A stretch of 64,000 bases of DNA, taken from positions 156,134,352-156,198,351 of the forward strand of contig OZ038381.1 of NCBI GenBank assembly GCA_964036045.1, in the 5' to 3' direction. The DNA is from Eutreptiella sp. 'Long Island Sound 2002' (taxonomy: Eukaryota; Euglenozoa; Euglenophyceae; Eutreptiales; Eutreptiaceae). The translations under genes and the position numbers were made by a program. Shown here piece by piece: positions 54,286 through 64,000 of this stretch. A model generated the notes under the pieces. The model saw only the letters and a program-made list of their open reading frames with translations. It was not told the origin of the DNA and did no database searches. Each line of letters starts with the position of its first letter. Position 1 is the stretch's first letter.

Positions 54286-57152
54286 TCATTCATCGATGAG
54301 TCCATCCATGTCATCCACTGGCTGCGAGCAACTGGGCTGGGAGCTGCTTGGTGGTGCCGCAGAACGGGTGACACGGTCCGTGTCCGGCACAAAGGCATCC
54401 CATTCTTCCAATAATGGCAACGCTTGCTGCGTAGCAAGGTCCCGCAGTTCCCGCCGATTGCTGTTACCTGCCACCTTCACACCAAGCACATCGAGACAAT
54501 TCAACGGCGCCCCCTTTGACCAATCACGCAGCCTGCCATTCTGCGCGGCCATCACCAATTTCGCCTGCATCCTAGCCACACCACGCCCCTTATTTGGCTT
54601 CCGTGGTGTGGCCAATTCGTCTGCACTATTGTTCTCCCCCTCATCACAGACATCATCTACAACATTCACCACCACGTTCCCACAAGGACGTGGACTTGCG
54701 CAAAAGCATGCATGGCACACCAGACATGTATTGCACCAGATGCGAACCTCCTTCTTGCATGTGGCACACTCCATACCTCTGTGAAAAGTGATGAAGTCAT
54801 GGTTGCCAGCATGCGAGTTAGGGGTCCCATCGGGTGCAACAATGCTGACCACATCTGCCTGGTGCCGTTTTGTACCCTTTCCTGAGGGTGCCGTTGAGCT
54901 CAGTGGTGTACCCGGCCCTCCAAAGAAGGGCAAGCTGTCACCATCATCAGCCACTGCTTCATTACCTTGCAAACATTGAAGTATTGCAGCCTCCACAGAT
55001 TCTCTGTCCCCTACCTTCTTTGAAACCCTCTGTCTTGGGCGCAGATCGAAGCGTGCATGGGCAGCCAGGTGGCAGCCACTCCAACGCCTTGTCCCTTTGC
55101 CCATTGCTGTAAAGGGGGCAAGTTGGGATGCAATGCCATGCACATGCTCAGGACATGTGTCTCCACAGTGTCATGCATACTACTGCAGAACCTCCCACGC
55201 AAAGAGATGGCACGCTCTACTGCCGCTTCAGCGGGGCAATATGTTCGCAATAATGCGAGAACGCGCCACACATTCACCCACTGTGCATGTGCCCTTTCAG
55301 GTGCCAATGCCTCCCACATCTTGGACATTTGCACAGTTGCAAAGTGCTGCACCATGTGCTCCTTAAGGCCTTCCCACTCTACCAAGGCACGGTCACAGTT
55401 CACATGTGCTGCGCCCAACTCTTCTTGGTGTGAAGTCATGCACTGACACAACTGCTCCACCCCATATGCAGCACGCTCATTGACCGGGAGGGCAACGAAA
55501 CGGCCATGGTCCAACAATACTGCGCACTCTAACACCCCCCTGGGGTCAATGGTTGCCTGCCCCTCCTTGATGCCTGCAAGCAACACATCAGTCACTGCAC
55601 GCGCCTGAACGCATGGAAAAGGAGGGGTTGTTGCACACTTTTGCCCACCTGAATCAAACTGGACCAACTGCACACCACGCCACGCACCGGTCACAGTCTG
55701 CTCCTTGAATTGCAACCACCCTGGACCCTCCTCGCGAGCCACCCTCTGCAACCGGGCTTCTAGCATACCTGTTGCAGTGGCTAAGTGTGCACCAGTGGGC
55801 GCACGTAGTTGTGCCACACTGTTAAAACACCGCATGCCATGCAGGATGTCCCCATAAACCACCCCCCATGCAAGCAAACGGGCATCATGGCAGTCCTCCC
55901 ACACATCCTCCTCCTTGGTAGAATGCGCAACCTTGGAATCCAAGTGTCGTGCCACCCAAGGGACATTGGCCAAAAAAGCAGTGTTGCGCCGTGCATGCAC
56001 CTGTGACCACCTGATGCGATGACTTGTGGGGATGAGCTGCAAGCCACTACGTTTATCCTGCACATGCTTTTGCACACACTTTTGCAACTCCTTCCACTGC
56101 CGTGCCCCATTGTACAAGCCTCGTTGCCGATTGACGGCCGCCAAGTAATCAACATGGGTTGGGCCAGCAGCCTCCAATGCAAGACCCAACTTGCGCTGCA
56201 ACACATGGCACGGCTCACCCAAGGGTGTCATCAACACTAACCACTTCCCAATCAAGGCAAACAAATTGCTCTCAATGATAGAGACATCAACGACCTGCCG
56301 CGCACTGACACCTCGCACACCAAGGTTAGAAGCCCCGTCCACTGCAAAGGTCACTACCCTCTTTGCCCACCAATCACGGTCAGGAATCCAGGACATCAGG
56401 ACGCATTCTAGATGCGTTGCAACCTCATGCGCATCACCACAGGCCACATCCACCACACCAAGGAACACCTCACACATGCCCCAAGGGCCAGTCCCCGGCA
56501 AAATAAGCAGAATGGCGTACTCATTGATGCGATGCCTCTGCCTATCCGAGCCGTCAAGCAACACTGCAATGAACGTTGCCAGGAATAGGGCGTGCGTTAC
56601 CTCATCCTGCATGGCATTATGCATTGCTGCAATAGCCTTCTCAACTATCCACCGCCGTGATGCATGGTGCCCAGGGGCGGATGTCAGAGAACAGTGCAGA
56701 AGGATGCGCTCACTTATAGCACGGATGGAAGTGCACATGCGTAACCCTATATACACCTCAACCAACCGTGACAGAATGGCGGCCTCAACATCCGACACTG
56801 CCACACCGATGTCCATGGCTTCCCCCCTGATGAACACAACGTTCCCTCCCACCACGTCAGCTGTGGCAGCAGCAGTGGGGCACAATGCGCGATATCGCTC
56901 TGCACAATGCAGCTTGAAACTGTCCTCAGCCAGTCGGTGGTGGTGCCCTGGCCTATGCAGATTCTTTCGCGTTGCTGTTGTGCCACGTGATAACCCCAAG
57001 TGGCTTTCCAACACCTCCTTCCGCCACGTTTTTGGGCCAGAGGTCTTCATGCGCATCCCTACAGCATATGTTCCCAATACCAAGGCTTCACTTTTCTTAG
57101 GGGGACGCGCCACCCCAGGAATGCCACACACATTTGGCCACGCACAACACAC
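54286..57152 (-). pseudogene. hAT-like transposase with C-terminal zinc-ribbon-like region
   Basis: The frame 57152-55011 (713 codons) has a Lys/Arg-rich N-terminal third, then FIAVLLDGSDRQRHR (first catalytic Asp region), VVTFAVDGASNLGVRGVSAR (second Asp, D-G-A-S block), GEPCHVLQRKLGLAL (in the place of the H-C-x-x-H-x-x-x-L block), and near the end TYCPAEAAVERAISLRGRFC, which matches the hAT dimerisation region. After a one-base shift near 55.05 kb, frame 55143-54286 continues with MECATCKKEVRIWCNTCLVC followed by HACF, a Cys-rich zinc-binding cluster, and a Ser/Pro-rich end. The transposase would cut and join element ends. Apart from this shift the hAT frame has no stop, so decay is slight or an assembly slip. 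Neighbouring frames upstream look like parts of the same element. Confidence 0.65.
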
Positions 57153-57155
57153 ACA

Positions 57156-57683
57156 CTATATACCCCCACTTGTCGTGAACTGATACTGCCAAAGAGCGGC
57201 TACAAACATTTGTAGTGTCTTTGGACCACTGTCCAGTTGCATGGGAGTGGCCTGCATCAACACGCACAATGCATCCTTCCCTGATGCGGCCAATGCAACA
57301 GACCTCAACGTGTCCTGCTCGGCTGACTGTGCCACTGAGGATTGTGCCATGCCATGCTCTGCATGCCGCGCATCCCACTCTTTTGCATGCCGTGCTCTAA
57401 GTTGCATCTGGTGTGCTTCAACACGCACTCTCTGATGCCTTGCCACTCGCACCTTGCGCTTCTGCAGCAACTGTGCCACTGCCTCAACAAATTCTGAGGA
57501 CGTCTGTAGCGGCGCCGAGGCAGCCACACACATCTCATTAGGCATGATCTGGGCATGTGTACTCATGTTCCGGTCCCCTACCCTTGATGCACTCTGTGTT
57601 GCAGTTGGGGAAGGGGGGGGTGCACCTTGTGCCAGCGCCGTGGCTGGCACAAAGGCATCCATAGGCACGCTCTGGGCATGCAT
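57156..57683 (-). CDS. Ala/Gln-rich helical ORF upstream of the hAT-like frame
   Basis: The frame has a long charged helical region (VEAVAQLLQKRKVRVARHQR, then VRVEAHQMQLRARHAKEWDA), likely coiled coil, and stops 3 bases before the transposase frame. It may be the N-terminal part of the same protein in another frame or a separate accessory ORF. Upstream, 57.6-57.8 kb has diverged repeats of VPATAL-type text. I recognise no domain. Confidence 0.4.
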   Translation of the reverse strand: MHAQSVPMDAFVPATALAQGAPPPSPTATQSASRVGDRNMSTHAQIMPNEMCVAASAPLQTSSEFVEAVAQLLQKRKVRVARHQRVRVEAHQMQLRARHAKEWDARHAEHGMAQSSVAQSAEQDTLRSVALAASGKDALCVLMQATPMQLDSGPKTLQMFVAALWQYQFTTSGGI

Positions 57684-57783
57684 AGGCCTGTTCCTGATGT
57701 ACCCAACCCTTGATGCACCCTGTGTTCACGGAGGGGTGGGGGGGGACGCACCTGGTGCCAATGCCGTGGCTGGCACCGAGGTG

Positions 57784-58981
57784 TCAGTAGGTACGCTCTG
57801 GGCATCCCGTGTCTGACCAAGGGCCGGTGGTCCTGTCCGTTGGGAGGCACGCTGCGACATGTCTGGTACAACCAAATCTGTTTGTTTCCGCTTGTATAGC
57901 AGAAACGTCGCCTTTCGCGGGTCGGGGGGGGGGGGTCATGGCCTTCACCGTGGTGTCATTACAGAACCACCACCTGTCGTTGAAAACGACATACACCACA
58001 AAGTGACCCTCCTCCCTCGTCGATCCAATGTGCAACACCATGGCATGCAAGGACCATTGCCACCCCAGGCAATCGAGAAACTCATGGTCCACAACCAACT
58101 TGTACTCCCGCTGGTTGTGGACATGTAACCCCACGACCTCATTGTACACCAACGATGTATACATTGGTGCCTCCCTCAGGTCACCCCCACACGGACACGG
58201 GGGGGGGGGGGTTATCAGGTAACCCAACCGGTCGCCCCTTCATTCCCTCCTTCACGCGCTGTCGCACACTCTGCCCCTGATTCGTCACATGCAATATCTG
58301 CCCTGGCATGGCTGTCTCCCCCCCCTCCAGCAGAACCTTCACCCCACAGGCACCACAGTATTGGCAGAACTGCTCGTACGACAAACAACATGACAGAGCA
58401 ACCACCCCAGCGGCCGTGAGCTTGGGCACCATGTACTTCCAACACTCGGGCATGTCTGCCTGCCGCATCCATTGGAATTTTGGTGCAGGGGCTTTGCACT
58501 TGCATCGCCCGCTACATCGGCACACCCTCTCACACATGGCATCCTCCATGGCCAGCCTCTCAGCAATGTCCTGTGGATTGTATGCACCACCTCCTCCATG
58601 TGCCACAACACCCTGCCACAATGGTCCCCAGACACCCTCCTCGTCCAGGCATCCTACGTGCTGTCCTTCATGTCCACCCGACGCCACCAACAGACACTGC
58701 AGCGTGGTACCCAACCAACACCAGTTGTACCCATGTGGATTCTCCATTCCCCATGGTCGCCGCGGTGCTCCACCAAGTGGCCCACTATGCACCTGCATGT
58801 AAGCGGAATGCGGTCTCGTTGAGGAATGCACGGTCCCGCGGCGGGAGTGTCCACCAGTCACCACAGGAGTACAACACCACCAACCTCCTCTCCCCGTACC
58901 AAGAACAAGTGCCATGCCATGCGAACCGGTTGCTGGCATACATCGTACGTGGCGCCATCCCGTGCAACACCATCCAAGCAT
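57784..58981 (-). pseudogene. USP-type deubiquitinase domain, frameshifted
   Basis: Frame 58981-58181 has PHGYNWCWLGTTLQCLL, which fits the Cys box of ubiquitin-specific proteases (N-x-C-W/Y-x-N-x-x-L-Q-x-L) with the nucleophile Cys, then AYNPQDIAERLAMEDA (Q-D box) and Cys clusters CERVCRCSGRCKCKA and CQYCGACG. After a G/C run at 58,200-58,212 shifts the frame, 58227-57784 has LHAMVLHIGSTREEGHFVVY followed by RWWFCNDTTVKAM, the His box with catalytic His and the N-D pair. These enzymes remove ubiquitin from proteins. The expected Asn after C-W-L is Gly. Its place between the transposase and the other ORFs on the same strand argues that it is element cargo. Confidence 0.65.
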
Positions 58982-60090
58982 TGCATACTACATCTCCGTC
59001 CACCCCGACCATTACATACACCACCCACCTCCACATATAAGTGTCCCCGTGTGTGCTGGCCGGTGGAAAACACTGCCGACCAAGGGGAGGCGTCATGCAC
59101 ATGCTGATGCGGTTTTGTGAGGAGATTGCAAGACAATTGCATGGTGGTCCATGTGAACCAATCAGGCAACATCTGCCTTGCCATCTTGTTCACCAGGGTC
59201 ACCAGTGGCTTGTAGTTGCGTGTCCGTTGCACTAGACGAGTGCGGCGGCAGTCTGTTGCATTGGTGTGGCCCTTCATACCGCCAACCCCTAGTTGCAAAT
59301 GCCACACTCTAACCCCCCCAACCGGCCCACGCTTGTATGCCAAGATGCCCATCATCCCGTGCAACGTGCAAAAGGGGGCTATTTGCAACGAATGGTCAAA
59401 GACTGCACCCCGGAAGGGACCTCCTGCTTTGACACCATCTCGTTCCGCCTCGGCAATAACCACCACCGTCGCCCGGTGGCACTGTCCCTCCATATCCCCA
59501 CAGTCATGGAAGTGCAGCGGATCCTCCCGTCCAGGCACCCAAACAGCAGCGGATGTCAACGCGCTGTCGATCCCAAACCCTGACGTCACAATGCTGAACC
59601 TGTTTGATCGCAGCAACACCACACTACCATCCACATGCTTCGCCAAGGCAGCAAAGTGGTCAGGCCTTCCCCCTTGGGGCCGGCCACGCCATGTGTCCTT
59701 CTCAAGATCCCGGTTCACAGATAGTGCAGACTCTTGAATTGAAAGCCCACACATGTCGCGAAACACGGCGATGGCCTTTGCCCGCAGCGATGCGCCGTCC
59801 AACGGGGTGTTGCTGCTGATAGCATGCAGGCTTTGGGCCACGGCATAGTAGAAACATGCCCCGGAAACGTACTGGTCCGGAAGAATGCGAAGCTTCAAGG
59901 ACCTCGCGGTTGGTAGGACTCTGCCAACCTCGGCCTTGTTGGGCTGTTTGTCCACGTCGTCCAATGCCATAGCATCTGGATCTATCGGAGCTGTCTTTGT
60001 GCCTTGCTCTTTCTTGCCACGTTTCACGGCAGCCCCATTACTTGGTGGGGGAACCCCTGGGCGCTTCTTGCTCCGTGGGCTCTGTTCCAA
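58858..60090 (-). CDS. Possible OTU-like cysteine protease ORF
   Basis: After a basic leader (SKKRPGVPPPSNGAAVKRGK) the frame has RILPDQYVSGACFYYAVAQS, resembling the OTU Asp..Cys box (D-G-x-C-F/L-x-x-A), then LRAKAIAVFRD, GRPDHFAALAKHVDGSVVLL (like the W-G-x-x-E-x-x-A-L-A segment) and a possible His region at about HFHDCGDMEG. The match is partial: the G-N-C is S-G-A-C here and the terminal His is unclear. OTU domains are also deubiquitinases, which would suit the USP-like neighbour. The last third of the frame overlaps other frames and is probably not coding as read. Confidence 0.4.
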   Translation of the reverse strand: MEQSPRSKKRPGVPPPSNGAAVKRGKKEQGTKTAPIDPDAMALDDVDKQPNKAEVGRVLPTARSLKLRILPDQYVSGACFYYAVAQSLHAISSNTPLDGASLRAKAIAVFRDMCGLSIQESALSVNRDLEKDTWRGRPQGGRPDHFAALAKHVDGSVVLLRSNRFSIVTSGFGIDSALTSAAVWVPGREDPLHFHDCGDMEGQCHRATVVVIAEAERDGVKAGGPFRGAVFDHSLQIAPFCTLHGMMGILAYKRGPVGGVRVWHLQLGVGGMKGHTNATDCRRTRLVQRTRNYKPLVTLVNKMARQMLPDWFTWTTMQLSCNLLTKPHQHVHDASPWSAVFSTGQHTRGHLYVEVGGVCNGRGGRRCSMQCLDGVARDGATYDVCQQPVRMAWHLFLVRGEEVGGVVLLW

Positions 60091-60653
60091 AGAACTGGGG
60101 TGTTCAACCGGGGTGGTCCCTCAATCTGCACTAGACTGACTGCAAGCCCTCACTGTCGCCAATGAACTAGGGTGTTCAACCGGAGTGTACCCTGAATCCG
60201 CACTAGACTGACTGCAGGCCTTCACTATCGGCACAGTGCCTGGGCTAGAAGGACTACATTCCACAACAGCTGGCTCCTTGGGTTTCTGTGCAAGTGGTAT
60301 AGGAGACTCCTCCAAGGAACTCGCCACCCCTCCATCACTAGCCGCCGGTGTCAGACACGCAGCGTGGGGGGCTGGGGAGTGTGGCGTGAGAACCCCTGTA
60401 GAGTCCATTATGGATGCAATGGAAGGTGACTCATCGGCGGGGCAGACCTGGGACCTGGGGTCTGGTGTTCCATTTCCAACACATGCCGCGGAGTTGGTCG
60501 TACCACCTGGGGGGGGGGGGGGGCAGGTGGACTGAACACCTCACCAGGGCTATCCACCCTCTGTGCACCTGCCGGGGGACCACGCCCTTGTGCCAGGGAG
60601 GACGAAGTGGGAGTCACAGACTCATCGCCTGAGGGGTCTCTTGCCATGAGCAC
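60091..60653 (-). pseudogene. Pro/Ser-rich linker with 29-residue repeats
   Basis: Frame 60408-60121 contains two copies of an ACSQSSAD block separated by about 29 residues; a third copy of the preceding PVEHPSSL block follows a TGA at 60121 and runs in the same frame into the OTU-like ORF. This suggests that the OTU-like frame is the continuation of this one and that the TGA is a recent stop. The upstream frame 60653-60408 is Pro-rich and crosses a G-run at 60,509-60,521. Confidence 0.45.
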
Positions 60654-60727
60654 TGCCGCTCCACCCCCCTGCGCTACGGCAGAGGACGCGGAGTCACTTG
60701 GGTCACCTCGAGGGTGCCCTTCTGGAC

Positions 60728-61905
60728 TTAATCGTTGGGTGTATGCTGGCTGTACACCGGCTGTACACCGGCCGCCTCCATCTCCTCCATGAGCACCGCA
60801 GCTCCACCCCCCTGCGCTACGGCAGAGGACGTGGAGTCACTTGGGTCACCTCGAGGGTGGCCTTCTGGACTTAATCGTTGGGTGTATGCTGTTTGTACAC
60901 CGGCCGCCTCCATCTCCTCCACTAGTACCTGCAACATCTCAAGACCTCCATCATCCCTCCACGCATTGTCCATAACCCGTACGGCCGCATGCAGACGGCC
61001 GGGGTGACTGTCTGGCACCTCTGGGCTAAAGGGGCTGCAACGCAGCAACAGCTCGTTGCCGTCTTGCATAGGCACCCGCATGCTGTTCGCGAAGTGGCGG
61101 CCCGGTGTGTATGCTGCCACCAAGCTGTCCTCGGTCAATGGTTCCCGGCGCTGCTCTCGCAGCCCCTGGCATGCAATCGTGAGGCAGCGGGCTGCCCCCT
61201 GGGCGGCTTGCAGCAACGCTTGGTCAAAGCGCTCTTGCCGTGTGTGGGTGACAGTGACACAGGCACGTGGGACCGCAGCCTCAGGCAGCAACGAGTTGCG
61301 CCGACTGCTAGCACGCGCCTTGGGGCCTGGCAACAGGTCGCTCACCAGTGGTTTGGGCCCACTTGTCGCTTGGGGCCACAGATATGGGCCAGGTGTAACA
61401 TGGCAAATAGCCTTGTCATAGAAGTAACCCATGGTAGGGGTGGGATATGCCACGTCCCCAGTCCAGAACGGCCACTCGTCGACCAGAGGTAGGGCACGCA
61501 CCAGTTCACACCAAACGCCCCTTTGCTCTGGTGTCTTCACACTTGACGGCCACCCAGCAATAGCACCGGCCTTACGACAGCCTGGCCGGCCACTGTTTCG
61601 TTTTGCAAGTCGTTCCCACAGTTCTGTGGCAACATCCCGGTAGTGCACCCCCTCCCCCCATCATGCATGGTGGGCTTGGCAAACCCATGCTCGGTGTACA
61701 TGAACCGGCACAATGCCCTGCAACCATGCGGATTCAGCACGTCAAGGTCACACGAGGCCATGCGGTCCCTCAACCGTCGCCATAGGCGCCCAGCCACCTC
61801 CGGCGTGGCCTGCCACCCCAATTGTCCTGTGGCCAGCATTAGGCCATACTTCATTCTTGCTCGCTCCAACAAGTGCTCCGGTGGCCATTCAGCAGGCTGG
61901 TCCAT
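60728..61905 (-). pseudogene. Element-associated ORF, unknown, two frames
   Basis: Frame 61905-61537 starts MDQPAEWPPEHLLERARMKY and has RALCRFMYTEHGFAKPTMHD; a G/C run at 61,649-61,658 shifts it into frame 61648-60728 (DVATELWERLAKRNSGRPGC, QERFDQALLQAAQGAARCLT). Near the end is an EEMEAAGVQ block duplicated at about 143 bp spacing; because 143 is not a multiple of 3 the second copy is read in a different frame and ends at a TAA. No domain is recognised. Same strand and spacing suggest it is the 5'-most ORF of the hAT-like element. Confidence 0.45.
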
Positions 61906-62164
61906 TGCTTGGCTCGTGCACCACGACTGTTAGTGGTTTGGGTGACCTTCAAGGCTCGCAGGGTCCACACTCGTAACCACTATGGGGCTCCCACAACTCG
62001 GGGGGGCAATCAAGGGCAGGTCCTTGGTACTCAAAGTGCCAGCCGGGCTTGTCCTCAGGCTCACTAGCTGGTCCAAGAGACGCCGTTGCTGGTGGGTTTG
62101 TTGTCGAGAGCGCTAGGGCTATGACAACAAACGAAGTGCTGCGGCTCAGTGGCACGCAGTGGTT
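61906..62164. other. Spacer upstream of the element ORFs
   Basis: Possible promoter or subterminal DNA. No motif recognised. Confidence 0.3.
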
Positions 62165-62395
62165 ACGTCAAGGCTTAGTCGCGAAGCGCAATGGCTTGGA
62201 CTGAAACCGAAAGCTGTGGCTCAAAGGCGCACAGTAGACAACCAGGGTTCAGTCGCGAAGCGCCGTGGCTCAGACTGAAACCGAAAGCTGTGGCTCAAAG
62301 GCGCACACTAGGAGATCAAGGTTCAGTCGCGAAGCGCAATGGCTCGGACCGACCCCGAAAGCTGTGGCTCAAAGGCGCACAGTAGGCGAACTGGC
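62165..62395 (+). repeat. 73 bp tandem repeats, three copies
   Basis: TCGCGAAGCGCAATGGCT and GAAAGCTGTGGCTCAAAGGC recur three times at about 73 bp spacing (62,175, 62,248, 62,321), preceded by a diverged partial unit. Placed just upstream of the - strand ORFs, they could be subterminal transposase-binding repeats or promoter repeats. Confidence 0.85.
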
Positions 62396-62504
62396 AGAAC
62401 GCGAACTCACACAGGAAAAGGTGTAATGAGGCAAAACAAACTACAAGGAGAAAAGGTACAGATGAGACCACAAAACCTGGACGCACCATACCCCCCAAAT
62501 GCTT

Positions 62505-63366
62505 TGGGGGTGATATTTTTGGGGGTGATATTTGACGGATGTGGTTCCGTCAAGTGTTTGGGGGCTGTAGACCCTTAAAATATTTGACGGATGTGGTTCC
62601 GTCAAATATTTGGGGGTTGTAGACCCTCAAAATATTTGACGGATGTGGTTCCGTCAAATATTTGGGGGCTGTACACCCCCAGAATATTTGACGGATGTGG
62701 TTCTGTAAAATATTTGGGGGCTGTAGACCCTCAAAATATTTGATGGATGTGGTTCCGTCAAATATTTGGGGGATGTAGACCCCAAGAATATTTGACGGAG
62801 GTGGTTCCGTCAACTATTTGGGGGCTGTAGGCCCTCAAAATATTTGACGGATGTGGTTCCGTCAAATATTTGGGGGATGTAGACCCCTAGAATATTTGAC
62901 GGATGTGGTTCTGTGAAATATTTGGGGGCTGTAGACCCCCAAAATATTTGACGGATGTTGTTCCGTCAAATATTTGGGAGCTGTAGACACCCAAAATATT
63001 TCACGGATGTGGTTCCGTCAAATATTTGGGGGCTGTAGACCCCCAGAATATTTGACAGATGTGGTTCCGTCAAATATTTGGGGGCTGTAGACCCAGAAAA
63101 TATTTGACGGATGTGGTTTCGGTCAAATATTTGGGGGCTGTAAACCCCCAGAATATTTGACGGAGGTGGTTCCGTCAAATATTTGGGGGCTGTACACCCC
63201 CAAAATATTTGACGGACGTGGTTCCGTCAAATATTTGGGGGCTGTAGACCCTCAAAATATTTGACGGATGTGGTTCCGTCAAATATTTGGGGGCTGTAGA
63301 CCCCCAAAATATTTGACGGATGTGGTTCCATCAAATATTTGGGGGCTATACACCCCCAAAATATTG
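62505..63366. repeat. 52 bp double-hairpin satellite, about 16 units
   Basis: Each unit contains TTTGACGGATGTGGTTCCGT followed by CAAATATTTGGGGGCTGTAG and ACCCCCAAAATA. TTTGACGGA pairs with TCCGTCAAA, and ATTTGGGGG pairs with CCCCCAAAAT, so both halves of the unit are short inverted repeats. The period is 52 bp (for example 62,583 to 62,635). Units differ by one to four bases. Confidence 0.95.
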
Positions 63367-64000
63367 CATGTTCTTCAATTCTTCAATGCATGTTCTTCTA
63401 CAGACAGGGTTAGTGGCGCCCCAGAATGTAATCTTTCACCCCGTGGGGCAGCTTGCGCCACCCACATTGGGGGGCTTCCTCCTCGTGCACCGGAATTGGT
63501 GCACACACCCCGAGGGCCCGAGGGCAGCGGTGCACACCATGGAGCAGGGACGCCACGTACACACCAATAGGGGTGCGGAATTCCGCACACAAGAAGGGCA
63601 GGGAATCCAGGCAGGTGTACGCGTCTTGCCACAACCCTTGGTGCGCGTTTGAAACCCAATGTTGTTCCGGCCAAATTGTTCCAATGATCTAGGCTATCTG
63701 GCCGGAACAAAAAAATTTCAAAATTTATTTACCCCCCAACCAAGCCTACCCGTACATGGTGGCAAAATATGTTGTTTGCTAGCCTTGCGGGTCCCCGCTG
63801 GTATGCTCATATTTGTTGCCCGGCGCGTTGCCACGTGAAAAAAACTTGTTTGCAAAAACAGTTTTTGTTAGAACACCATTGGAACACCGCTAGAACAAGT
63901 TATTGAACGTCGCCGGAACAAGCACTCTACAACAAGAGCAAAGCACAAGGAAGGGTAAAATGGTAACATACATTGTTGTGTAGGGTGCCCCCGGGGGCCC
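63367..64000. other. No gene recognised; hairpin at 63,662-63,706
   Basis: GTTCCGGCCA (63,664) pairs with TGGCCGGAAC (63,699-63,708), a 10 bp stem. Downstream are several GAACACC(G/A)/CTAGAACAAG repeats (63,870-63,925) that may belong to another element. Short frames at 63.27-63.7 kb are overlapping and unassigned. Confidence 0.4.

Noticed and set aside
54286-61905. Assigning exact TIRs and target duplication to the hAT-like element
   Set aside because: I compared sequence around 54.1-54.3 and 62.1-62.5 kb and found no convincing inverted ends.
62505-63366. CRISPR-like array
   Set aside because: Units are tandem with no unique spacers, and the context is eukaryotic; it is a satellite.
1-64000. 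tRNA, rRNA or snRNA genes
   Set aside because: I looked for tRNA A/B-box patterns and rRNA-like stretches and saw none that held up; a covariance search would be needed to be sure.

Overview
The window looks like nuclear DNA of a eukaryote with a large, repeat-rich genome. An alga or another protist (dinoflagellate- or prasinophyte-like) is my best guess, but no gene here fixes the taxon. The reasons are short GT-AG spliceosomal introns (about 70-97 nt) in recognisable genes, a host gene with a roughly 25 kb intron, many long G/C homopolymers, and dense LINE, hAT, piggyBac, Harbinger, foldback and satellite DNA. I see no bacterial operon, rRNA or tRNA gene, CRISPR array or origin.

Layout. 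0-6.3 kb: a decayed LINE on the + strand with gag-like ORF1, APE-type endonuclease, reverse transcriptase and RNase H, broken by frameshifts. 6.6-9.55 kb: a second, 5'-truncated LINE on the - strand, tail to tail with the first. 9.6-13.6 kb and 38.6-39.0 kb: three exons of one conserved membrane-protein gene on the - strand. Exons 1 and 2 join in phase 0 and exons 2 and 3 in phase 2; a 587 bp hAT-like MITE sits at the end of exon 3. The 25 kb between exons 1 and 2 holds an 84 bp satellite in both orientations around a 1.7 kb foldback palindrome, a 53 bp minisatellite, a piggyBac relic, an RNase H retroelement fragment and a Harbinger transposase fragment. 39-45 kb: mostly unassignable, with an 81 bp minisatellite.

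The most interesting region is 45.54-52.40 kb. It is a 6.86 kb DNA transposon delimited by terminal inverted repeats and a 6 bp target duplication (TAGCAC), inserted into another ORF. It carries two genes on the - strand: a multi-exon gene whose N-terminus looks like a ParB/sulfiredoxin-fold (NGQH) domain, and an uncharacterised protein of about 660 aa that may be the transposase. Ten copies of a 20 bp palindrome (GTGCGCGAGGCCTCGCGCAC, eight perfect) lie only in its introns and intergenic segments. A ParB-like protein together with many palindromes suggests, without proving, a parS-like binding system inside a eukaryotic transposon.

54.2-62.4 kb: a second large element on the - strand with a hAT-like transposase, a USP-type deubiquitinase domain, a possible OTU-like cysteine protease and accessory ORFs, all with frame breaks. 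62.5-63.4 kb: a 52 bp satellite in which every unit can form two hairpins.

Many coding frames break by one base at A/T or G/C homopolymers. Some of these breaks may be assembly errors rather than true decay. All identifications come from reading motifs by eye; no database search was possible.
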